Positions 55,724-64,000 of a stretch of 64,000 bases of DNA are shown one piece after another. Location: NCBI GenBank assembly GCA_034359265.1, contig CP136897.1:35265501-35329500 (forward strand), in the 5' to 3' direction. A program made the translations under genes and the position numbers. The notes under the pieces were generated by a model that worked only from the letters and a program-made list of their open reading frames with translations, was not told where the DNA came from and ran no database searches. Within the stretch, counting starts at the first letter, position 1; every line of letters starts with the position of its first letter. The DNA is from Canna indica. Taxonomy: Eukaryota; Streptophyta; Magnoliopsida; Zingiberales; Cannaceae.

Positions 55724-56091
55724 TTTTTTTTTACTACCTATTTGATTGCACGACGAGATCATTTTTTTTACCAATCTTTCTAACCAAACGTTAAGGACGG
55801 ACGACGTCATCGACATAAAATTTCGCTGTCGATCGCCCGCACGGGACCCGCAGCAACCTCTACGGCCGGCTCGATCGACCAACCGACCCGAAAAATTAAA
55901 ATTTGTAAATAAATAAGAAAAATAACATTTCATTTATTATTTTTCATTTAAAACGGGCGTAACTTCGTGCATTATTGTCCGATTTCATCTTTTCACGTGG
56001 CGCTAAAAGGCGCGCGAAGAGACGGAGAAAATGACCCCGAGCTATCCCTCGGACGTTCAACCTTATTAGCCGACGATCAGAAGTGCACGAC

Positions 56092-56208
56092 GGGTGCGAT
56101 CATACCAGCACTAACGCACCGGATCCCATCAGAACTCCGAAGTTAAGCGTGCTTGGGCGAGAGTAGTACTAGGATGGGTGACCCCCTGGGAAGTCCTCGT
56201 GTTGCACC
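56092..56208 (+). rRNA. 5S rRNA: 5S rRNA gene, exact array consensus
   Basis: All 117 nt match the consensus; T9 terminator and TTATTA promoter intact. The spacer after it lacks part of the palindrome (GACGTCTCGAC). Confidence 0.98.
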
Positions 56209-56575
56209 TTTTTTTTTACTACATATTTGATTGCACGACGAGATCATTTTTTTTACCAATCTTTCAAACCAAACGTTAAGGACGGACGACGTCTCGACAT
56301 AAAATTTGGCTGTCGATCGCCCGGGCGGGGCCCGCCGCAACCTCTACGGCCGGCTCGATCGACCAACCGACCCGAAAAATTAAAATTTGTAAATAAATAT
56401 GAAAAATAACATTTCATTTATTATTTTTCTTTTAAAACGGGCGTAACTTCGTGCATTATTGTCCGATTTCATCTTTTCACGTTGCGATAAATGGCGCGCG
56501 AAGAGGCGAAGAAAATGACCCCGATCAATCCCTCGGACGCTCACCCTTATTAGTCGACGATCAGAAGTGCATGAC

Positions 56576-56692
56576 GGGTGCTTTCATACCAGCACTAACG
56601 CACCGGATCCCATCAGAACTCCGAAGTTAAGCGTGCTTGGGCGAGAGTAGTACTAGGATGGGTGAACCCCTGGGAAGTCCTCGTGTTGTATC
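56576..56692 (+). rRNA. 5S rRNA: 5S rRNA gene, GTGCTTTC type
   Basis: p7 T, p8 T, p91 A, p114 T, p116 T. The 5' change lies at the helix I/loop A border. Confidence 0.95.
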
Positions 56693-57056
56693 TTTTTTTT
56701 TACTACCTATTTGATTGCACGACGAGATCATTTTTTTTACTAATCTTTCTAACCAAACGTTAAGGACGGACGACGTCGTCGACATAAAATTTCGCTGTCG
56801 ATCGCCCGCGCGGGGCCCGCCGCAACCTCTACGGTCGGCTCGATCGACCAACCGACCCGAAAAATTAAAATTTGTAAATAAATAAGAAAAATAACATTTC
56901 AATTATTATTTTTGTTTAAAACGGGCGTAACTCCGTGCATTATTGTCCGATTTTAGCTTTTCACGTGACGCTAAATGCGCGTAGAGACGAAGAAAATGAC
57001 CCCGGGCTATCCCTCGGACGCTCACCCTTATTAGCCGACGATCAGAAGTGCACGAA

Positions 57057-57173
57057 GGGTGCGATCATACCAGCACTAACGCACCGGATCCCATCAGAAC
57101 TCCAAAGTTAAGTGTGCTTGGGCGAGAGTAGTACTAGGATGGGTGACCCCCTGGGAAGTCCTCGTGTTGCACC
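57057..57173 (+). rRNA. 5S rRNA: 5S rRNA gene
   Basis: p48 A, p57 T. The spacer before it has a short form of the post-G-box segment (GACGCTAAATGCGCG); the one after it lost AATCTTTCTAACC. Confidence 0.96.
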
Positions 57174-57538
57174 TTTTTTTTTACTACTTATTTGATTGCA
57201 CGACGAGATCATTTTTTTTACCAAACGTTAAGGACGGACGACGTCGTCGATAAAAAATTTGGCTGTCGATCGCCCGCGCGGGGCCTGCCGCAACCTCTAC
57301 GGTCGGCTCGATCGACCAACCGACCCGAAAAATTAAAATATGTAAATAAATAAGAAAAATAACATTTCAATTATTATTTTTCGTTTAAAACGGGCGTAAC
57401 TCCGTGCATTATTGTCCGATTTCAGCTTTTCACGTGGCGCTAAAAGGCGCGCGAAGAGACGAAGAAAATGACCCTGAGCTATCCCTCGGACGCTCACCCT
57501 TATTAGCCGACGATCAGAAGTGCATGACGGTTGCGATC

Positions 57539-57655
57539 ATACCAATACTAACGCACCCGATCCCATCAGAACTCCGAAGTTAAGCGTGCTTGGGCTAGAG
57601 TAGTACTAGGATGGGTGACCGCCTGGGAAGTCCTCGTGTTGCATCTTTTTTTTTA
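57539..57655 (+). rRNA. 5S rRNA: 5S rRNA gene, divergent
   Basis: p3 T, p17 A, p18 T, p30 C, p68 T, p93 G, p116 T. p3 T and p116 T face each other in helix I and do not pair. Confidence 0.94.
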
Positions 57656-58013
57656 CTACCTATTTGATTGAACGACGAGATCATTTTTTTTACCAATCTT
57701 TCTAACCAAACGTTAAGGACGGACGACGTCGTCGACATAAAATTTGGCTCTCGATCGCCCGCGCGGGGCCCGCCGCAACCTCTTCGGCCGGCTCGATCGA
57801 CCAACCGACTCGAAAAGTTAAAATTTGTAAATAAATAAGAAAAATAACATTTCAATTATTACTTTTCGTTTAAAACGGGCGTAACTTCGTGCATTATTGT
57901 CTGATTTCATCTTTTCACGTGGCGCTAAAAGGCGCGCGAAGAGACGAAGAAAATGACCCCGAGCAATCCCTCGGACGCTCACCCTTATTAGCCGACGATC
58001 AGAAGTGCGTGAC

Positions 58014-58130
58014 GGGTGCTTTTATACCAGCACTAACGCACCGGATCCCATCAGAACTCCGAAGTTAAGCGTGCTTGGGCGAGAGTAGTACTAGGATGGG
58101 TGAACCCCTGGGAAGTCCTCGTGTTGCATC
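58014..58130 (+). rRNA. 5S rRNA: 5S rRNA gene, GTGCTTTC type
   Basis: p7 T, p8 T, p10 T, p91 A, p116 T; preceded by GTGCGTGAC. Confidence 0.95.
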
Positions 58131-58495
58131 TTTTTTTTTACTACCTATTTGATTGCACGACGAGATCATTTTTTTTACTAATCTTTCTAACCAAACGTTA
58201 AGGACGGACGACGTCGTCGACATAAAATTTTGCTGTCGATCGACCGCGCGGGGCCAGCCGCAACCTCTACGGCCGGCTCGATCGACCAACCGACCCAAAA
58301 AATTAAAATTTGTAAATAAATAAGAAAAATAACATTTCAATTATTATTTTTGTTTAAAACGAGCGTAACTCCGTGCATTATTGTCCGATTTGAGCTTTTC
58401 ACGTGGCGCTAAAAGGCGCGAAGAGACGAAGAAAATGACCCCGGGCTATCCCTCGGACGCTCACCCTTATTAGTCGACGATCAGAAGTGCACGAC

Positions 58496-58611
58496 GGGTG
58501 CGATCATACCAGCACTAACGCACCGGATCCTATCAAAACTCCGAAGTTAAGCGTGCTTGGGCGAGAGTAGTACTAGGATGGGTGACACCTGGGAAGTCCT
58601 CGTGTTGCACC
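58496..58611 (+). rRNA. 5S rRNA: 5S rRNA gene, 1-nt deletion
   Basis: p36 T, p41 A; GTGACCCCCTGGG shortened to GTGACACCTGGG. The second T run is only six T. Confidence 0.94.
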
Positions 58612-58977
58612 TTTTTTTTTACTACCTATTTGATTGCACGACGAGATCATTTTTTACAAATCTTTCAAACCAAACGTGAAGGACGGACGACGTCGTCGAC
58701 ATAAAATTTGGCTATCGATCGCCCGCGCGGGGCCCGCCGCAAACTCTACGGCCGGCTCGATCGACCAACCGACCCGAAAAATTAAAATTTGTAAATAAGT
58801 AAGAAAAATAACATTTCAATTGTTATTTTTCGTTTAAAACGGGCGTAACTCCGTGCATTATTGTCCGATTTCAGCTTTTCACGTGGCGCAAAAAGGCGCG
58901 CGAAGAGACAAAGAAAATGACCCCGAGCTATCCCTCGGACGCTCACCCTTATTAGCCGACGATCAGAAGTGCACGAC

Positions 58978-59094
58978 GGGTGCGATCATACCAGCACTAA
59001 CGCACCGGATCCCATCAAAACTCCGAAGTTAAGCGTGCTTGGGCGAGAGTACTACTAGGATGGGTGACGCCCTGGGAAGTCCTCGTGTTGCACC
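58978..59094 (+). rRNA. 5S rRNA: 5S rRNA gene
   Basis: p41 A, p75 C, p92 G. Confidence 0.95.
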
Positions 59095-59462
59095 TTTTTT
59101 TTTACTACCTATTTGATTGCACGACGAGATCATTTGTTTTACCAATCTTTCTAACCAAACGTTAAGGACGGACGACGTCGTCGACATAAAATTTGGCTCT
59201 CGATCGCCTGCGCGGGGCCCGCCGCAAGCTCTACGGCCGGCTCGATCGACCAACCGACCCGAAAAATTAAAATTTGTAAATAAATAAGAAAAATAATATT
59301 TCAATTATTATTTTTCGTTTAAAACCGGCGTAACTTCGTGCATTATTGTCCGATTTCATCTTTTCACGTGGCGCTAAAAGGCGCGCGAAGAGACGAAGAA
59401 AATGACCCCGAGCTATCCCTCGGACGCTCACCCTTATTAGCCGACGATCAGAAGTGCGTGAC

Positions 59463-59579
59463 GGGTGCTTTCATACCAGCACTAACGCACCGGATCCCAT
59501 CAGAACTCCGAAGTTAAGCGTGCTTGGGCGAGAGTAGTACTAGGATGGGTGAACCCCTGGGAAGTCCTCGTGTTGCATC
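59463..59579 (+). rRNA. 5S rRNA: 5S rRNA gene, GTGCTTTC type
   Basis: p7 T, p8 T, p91 A, p116 T. Confidence 0.95.
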
Positions 59580-59947
59580 TTTTTTTTTACTACCTATTTG
59601 ATTGCACGACGAGATCATTTTTTTTACCAATCTTTCGAACCAAACGTTAAGGACGGACGACGTCGTCGACATAAAATTTGGCTGTCGATCGCCCGCGCGG
59701 GGCCCGCCGCAACCTCTACGGCCGGCTCGATCGACCAACCGACCCGAAAAATTAAAATTTGTAAATAAATAAGAAAAATAACATTTCATTTATTATTTTT
59801 CGTTTAAAACGGGCGTAACTTCGTGCATTATTGTCCGATTTCATCTTTTCACGTGGCGCTAAAAGGCGCGCGAAGAGACGAAGAAAATGACCCCGAGCAA
59901 TCCCTCGGACGCTCACCCTTATTAGTCGACGATCAGAAGTGCATGAC

Positions 59948-60064
59948 GGGTGCTTTCATACCAGCACTAACGCACCGGATCCCATCAGAACTCCGAAGTT
60001 AAGCGTGCTTGGGCGAGAGTAGTACGAGGATGGGTGAACCCCTGGGAAGTCCTCGTGTTGTATC
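59948..60064 (+). rRNA. 5S rRNA: 5S rRNA gene, GTGCTTTC type (D5 twin of 56576)
   Basis: p7 T, p8 T, p79 G, p91 A, p114 T, p116 T. Confidence 0.95.
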
Positions 60065-60428
60065 TTTTTTTTTACTACCTATTTGATTGCACGACGAGAT
60101 CATTTTTTTTACTAATCTTTCTAACCAAACGTTAAGGACGGACGACGTCGTCGACATAAAATTTCGCTGTCGATCGCCCGCGCGGGGCCCGCCGCAACCT
60201 CTACGGTCGGCTCGATCGACCAACCGACCCGAAAAATTAAAATTTGTAAATAAATAAGAAAAATAACATTTCAATTATTATTTTTGTTTAAAACGGGCGT
60301 AACTCCGTGCATTATTGTCCGATTTTAGCTTTTCACGTGACGCTAAATGCGCGTAGAGACGAAGAAAATGACCCCGGGCTATCCCTCGGACGCTCACCCT
60401 TATTAGCCGACGATCAGAAGTGCACGAA

Positions 60429-60545
60429 GGGTGCGATCATACCAGCACTAACACACCGGATCCCATCAGAACTCCAAAGTTAAGCGTGCTTGGGCGAGAG
60501 TAGTACTAGGATGGGTGACCCCCTGGGAAGTCCTCGTGTTGCACC
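60429..60545 (+). rRNA. 5S rRNA: 5S rRNA gene (D5 twin of 57057)
   Basis: p25 A, p48 A. Confidence 0.96.
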
Positions 60546-60897
60546 TTTTTTTTTACTAATTTGATTGCACGACGAGATCATTTTTTTTACCAAACGTTAA
60601 GGACGGACGACGTCGTCGATAAAAAATTTGGCTGTCGATCGCCCGCGCGGGGCCTGCCGCAACCTCTACGGTCGGCTCGATCGACCAACCGACCCAAAAA
60701 ATTAAAATATGTAAATAAATAAGAAAAATAACATTTCAATTATTATTTTTCGTTTAAAACGGGCGTAACTCCGTGCATTATTGTCCGATTTCAGTTTTTC
60801 ACGTGGCGCTAAAAGGCGCGCGAAGAGACGAAGAAAATGACCCTGAGCTATCCCTCGGACGCTCACCCTTATTAGCCGACGATCAGAAGTGCATGAC

Positions 60898-61014
60898 GGT
60901 TGCGATCATACCAATACTAACGCACCCGATCCCATCAGAACTCCGAAGTTAAGCGTGCTTGGGCGAGAGTAGTACTAGGATGGGTGACCGCCTGGGAAGT
61001 CCTCGTGTTGCATC
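60898..61014 (+). rRNA. 5S rRNA: 5S rRNA gene (D5 twin of 57539)
   Basis: p3 T, p17 A, p18 T, p30 C, p93 G, p116 T. Confidence 0.94.
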
Positions 61015-61382
61015 TTTTTTTTTACTACCTATTTGATTGAACGACGAGATCATTTTTTTTACCAATCTTTCTAACCAAACGTTAAGGACGGACGACGTCG
61101 TCGACATAAAATTTGGCTTTCGATCGCCCGCGCGGGGCCCGCCGCAACCTCTTCGGCCGGCTCGATCGACCAACCGACTCGAAAAGTTAAAATTTGTAAA
61201 TAAATAAGAAAAATAACATTTCAATTATTACTTTTCGTTTAAAACGGGCGTAACTTCGTGCATTATTGTCCGATTTCATCTTTTCACGTGGCGCTAAAAG
61301 GCGCGCGAAGAAACGAAGAAAATGACCCCGAGCAATCCCTCGGACGATCACCCTTATTAGCCGACGATCAGAAGTGCGTGAC

Positions 61383-61499
61383 GGGTGCTTTCATACCAGC
61401 ACTAACGCACCGGATCCCATCAGAACTCCGAAGTTAAGCGTGCTTGGGCGAGAGTAGTACTAGGATGGGTGAACCCCTGGGAAGTCCTCGTGTTGCATC
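61383..61499 (+). rRNA. 5S rRNA: 5S rRNA gene, GTGCTTTC type (D5 twin of 58014)
   Basis: p7 T, p8 T, p91 A, p116 T. Confidence 0.95.
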
Positions 61500-61864
61500 T
61501 TTTTTTTTACTACCTATTTGATTGCACGACGAGATCATTTTTTTTACTAATCTTTCTAACCAAACGTTAAGGACGGACGACGTCGTCGACATAAAATTTC
61601 GCTGTCGATCGACCGCGCGGGGCCAGCCGCAACCTCTACGGCCGGCTCGATCGACCAACCGACCCAAAAAATTAAAATTTGTAAATAAATAAGAAAAATA
61701 ACATTTCAATTATTATTTTTGTTTAAAACGGGCGTAACTCCGTGCATTATTGTCCGATTTGAGCTTTTCACGTGGCAATAAAAGGCGCGAAGAGACGAAG
61801 AAAATGACCCCGGGCTATCCCTCGGACGCTCACCCTTATTAGTCGACGATCAGAAGTGCACGAC

Positions 61865-61980
61865 GGGTGCGATCATACCAGCACTAACGCACCGGATCCC
61901 ATCAAAACTCCGAAGTTAAGCGTGCTTGGGCGAGAGTAGTACTAGGATGGGTGACACCTGGGAAGTCCTCGTGTTGCACC
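61865..61980 (+). rRNA. 5S rRNA: 5S rRNA gene, 1-nt deletion (D5 twin of 58496)
   Basis: p41 A and the GTGACACCTGGG deletion form. Confidence 0.94.
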
Positions 61981-62346
61981 TTTTTTTTTACTACCTATTT
62001 GATTGCACGACGAGATCATTTTTTACAAATCTTTCAAACCAAACGTGAAGGACGGACGACGTCGTCGACATAAAATTTGGCTATCGATCGCCCGCGCGGG
62101 GCCCGCCGCAAACTCTACGGCCGGCTCGATCGACCAACCGACCCGAAAAATTAAAATTTGTAAATAAGTAAGAAAAATAACATTTCAATTGTTATTTTTC
62201 GTTTAAAACGGGCGTAACTCCGTGCATTATTGTCCGATTTCAGCTTTTCACGTGGCGCAAAAAGGCGCGCGAAGAGACGAAGAAAATGACCCCGAGCTAT
62301 CCCTCGGACGCTCACCCTTATTAGCCGACGATCAGAAGTGCATGAC

Positions 62347-62460
62347 GGGTGTGATCATACCAGCACTAACGCATCGGATTCCATCAGAACTCCGAAGTTA
62401 AGCGTGCTTGGGCGAGAGTAGTACTAGGATGGGTGACCCGGGAAGTCCTCGTGTTGCACC
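62347..62460 (+). rRNA. 5S rRNA: 5S rRNA gene, 3-nt deletion
   Basis: 114 nt: GTGACCCCCTGGGAAG shortened to GTGACCCGGGAAG, removing part of the C box border. Also p6 T, p28 T, p34 T. Confidence 0.92.
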
Positions 62461-62828
62461 TTTTTTTTTACTACCTATTTGATTGCACGACGAGATCATT
62501 TTTTTTACCAATCTTTCTAACCAAACGTTAAGGACGGACGACGTCGTCGACTTAAAATTTGGCTGTCGATCGCCCGCGCGGTTCCCGCCGCAACCTCCTC
62601 GGCCGGCTCGATCGACCAACCGACCCGAAAAATTAAAATTTGTAAATAAATAAGAAAAATAACATTTCAATTATTATTTTTCGTTTAAAACCGGCGTAAC
62701 TCCGTGCATTATTGTCCGATTTCAGCTTTTCACGTGGCGCTAAAAGGCGCGCGAAGAGACGAAGAAAATGACCCCGAGCTATCGCTCGGACGCTCACCCT
62801 TATTAGCCGACGATCAGAAGTGCATGAC

Positions 62829-62945
62829 GGGTGCGATCATATCAGCACTAACGCACCGGATCCCATCAAAATTCCGAAGTTAAGCGTGCTTGGGCGAGAG
62901 TAGTACTAGGATGGGTGAACCCCTGGGAAGTCCTCGTGTTGCAGC
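62829..62945 (+). rRNA. 5S rRNA: 5S rRNA gene
   Basis: p14 T, p41 A, p44 T, p91 A, p116 G (ends CAGC as at 3963). Its spacer (GTCGAAATAAAATTTGG, CTACGTCCGGCTC) matches the one after 4332. Confidence 0.95.
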
Positions 62946-63313
62946 TTTTTTTTTACTACCTATTTGATTGCACGACGAGATCATTTTTTTTACCAATCTT
63001 TCTAACCAAACGTTAAGGACGGACGATGTCGTCGAAATAAAATTTGGCTGTCGATCGCCCGTACGGGGCCCGCCGCAACCTCTACGTCCGGCTCGATCGA
63101 CCAACCGTCCCGAAAAATTAAAATTTGTAAATAAATAAGAAAAATAACATTTCAATTATTATTTTTCGTTTAAAACGGGCGTAACTCCGTGCATTATTGT
63201 CCGATTTCAGCTTTTCACGTGGCGCTAAAAGGCGCGCGAAGAGACGAAGAAAATGACGCCGAGCTATCCCTCGGATGCTCACCCTTATTAGCCGACGATC
63301 AGAAGTGCATGAT

Positions 63314-63430
63314 GGGTGCGATCATACCAGCACTAACGCACCAGATCCCTTCAGAACTCCGAAGTTAAGCGTGCTTGGGCGAGAGTAGTACTAGGATGGG
63401 TGACCCCCTAGGAAGTCCTCTTGTTGCACC
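63314..63430 (+). rRNA. 5S rRNA: 5S rRNA gene
   Basis: p30 A, p37 T, p97 A, the allele of 4332. Its spacer (TTTGACTGTCG, CGGCCGTCTCG) resembles the one after 3856. Confidence 0.97.
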
Positions 63431-63798
63431 TTTTTTTTTACTACCTATTTGATTGCACGACGAGATCATTTTTTTTACCAATCTTTCTAACCAAACGTTA
63501 AGGACGGACGATGTCGTCGACATAAAATTTGACTGTCGATCGCCCGCGCGGGGCCCGCCGCAACCTCTACGGCCGTCTCGATCGACCAACCGACCCAAAA
63601 AATTAAAATTTGTAAATAAATAAGAAAAATAACATTTCAATTATTATTTTTTGTTTAAAACGGGCGTAACTCCATGCATTATTGTCCGATTTCATCTTTT
63701 CACGTGGCGCTAAAAGGCGCGCGAAGAGACGAAGAAAATGACCCCGAGCTATCCCTCGGACGCTCACCCTTATTAGCCGACGATCAGAAGTGCATGAT

Positions 63799-63915
63799 GG
63801 GTGCGATCATACCAGCACTAACGCACCGAATCCCATCAGAACTCCGAAGTTAAGTGTGCTTGGGCGAGAGTAGTACTAGGATGGGTGACCCCCTAGGAAG
63901 TCCTCGTGTTGCACC
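63799..63915 (+). rRNA. 5S rRNA: 5S rRNA gene
   Basis: p31 A, p57 T, p97 A; T run T7 then ATACTACC. The last unit runs off the window inside the palindrome of its spacer. Confidence 0.96.
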
Positions 63916-64000
63916 TTTTTTTATACTACCTAATTGATTGCACGACGAGATCATTTTTTTTACCAATCTTTCTAACCAAACGTTAAGGACGGACGACGTC

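Larger units (their letters stand above)
54220..56159 (+). repeat. 1940-bp four-unit higher-order repeat D4, copy 2
   Basis: Second copy of the four-unit block, starting in gene 54152 and ending in gene 56092. A few single-base differences from copy 1. Confidence 0.9.
56460..58930 (+). repeat. Higher-order repeat D5, copy 1
   Basis: Units from 56576 to the spacer upstream of 58978 recur at about 59830-62300, at offsets 3372, 3359 and 3369 because of small indels. With the extra unit at 59463 the period is seven units. Edges approximate. Confidence 0.88.
59830..62300 (+). repeat. Higher-order repeat D5, copy 2
   Basis: Repeats 56460-58930 in the same order. The spacer after 60429 also lost CTACCT after the first T run, a change not in copy 1. 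Confidence 0.88.
1..64000 (+). repeat. 5S rDNA tandem array, whole window
   Basis: Head-to-tail repeats of a 5S rRNA gene plus spacer fill the window; both edges lie inside the array. The standard period is 485 bp, seen as exact steps such as gene starts 34913, 35398, 35883, 36368 and 36853. Shorter periods of about 198, 310, 158 and 152 bp occur where deletions join spacer to gene. All copies have the same orientation. I found no foreign insertion. Plant genomes carry 5S genes in such arrays, apart from the 45S rDNA; the gene and this organisation point to a flowering plant nuclear genome. The species cannot be told from what I see. Confidence 0.98.

Noticed and set aside
63365..63640. Recurrent 91-codon open frame on the minus strand (and shorter plus-strand frames) in almost every unit
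   Set aside because: The frame runs through spacer into the antisense of the 5S gene and stops in the A box complement. It recurs only because the DNA repeats, and it breaks freely by frameshift and stop between units. There is no independent sign of coding selection.
1..64000. CRISPR-like or other direct-repeat array
   Set aside because: The period is 485 bp with a recognisable 5S gene in each unit; the spacers are homologous, not unique.
1..64000. Assignment to a named species or family
   Set aside because: The 5S gene is too conserved among flowering plants, and I cannot recognise this spacer with confidence. A search of the reference spacer against plant 5S collections would decide it.

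Overview
The whole 64 kb window is one uninterrupted tandem array of nuclear 5S ribosomal RNA genes, all on the + strand. The gene has the angiosperm-type 5S layout: GGGTGCGATCATACC at the start, the A box/IE/C box internal promoter, and an end at GTGTTGCACC followed by a T run. I cannot name the genus from sequence alone. No protein gene, tRNA, transposon, CRISPR array or other RNA gene is visible. The open frames that recur on both strands, including a 91-codon antisense frame, are by-products of the repeat.

I count 121 essentially full-length 5S copies (about 117 nt up to CACC, plus one to a few U in the transcript) and 25 partial copies. The standard unit is 485 bp: 117 bp of gene and 368 bp of spacer. 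Spacer order is: T run (about 9), short link, second T run (about 8), a perfect palindrome GACGACGTCGTC, a CpG-rich core, an A/T-rich tract, a G-box CACGTGGC near -98, a small inverted repeat CCGAG/CTCGG near -50, a TATA-like TTATTA at -29 to -24, and usually C at -1. In the notes, p-numbers are nucleotide positions inside the 5S gene (p1 = first G), and variants are read against the array consensus.

Layout. 1-14 kb: irregular part with many 5'-truncated copies (unit lengths 198, 310 and 158 bp), gene-less units, and a duplication of 1-3831 at 8754-12584. 14-24 kb: regular 485-bp units carrying a gene subfamily with changes in the internal promoter (p65 C, p74 G). 24-31 kb: a 2.2-2.4 kb block duplicated at an offset of about 4190. 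31-38 kb: homogeneous units, including a 970-bp dimer. 38-48 kb: a block of about 4.1 kb duplicated at offset 5432, with a nested 3180 duplication. 50-56 kb: a 1940-bp four-unit repeat present twice. 56-62.4 kb: a seven-unit repeat of about 3370 bp present twice. 62.8-64 kb: units akin to those at 3.8-4.8 kb.

The copies work as parallel RNA polymerase III templates for one product, the 5S rRNA of the large ribosomal subunit. I read only four copies (38927, 44359, 54152, 56092) as identical to the consensus over all 117 nt. Most others carry one to twelve changes, many of them CpG to TpG/CpA. The array therefore looks partly degenerate and shuffled by unequal exchange. The most notable structure is that three different rearrangement types break within the same p10-p16 stretch of the gene.
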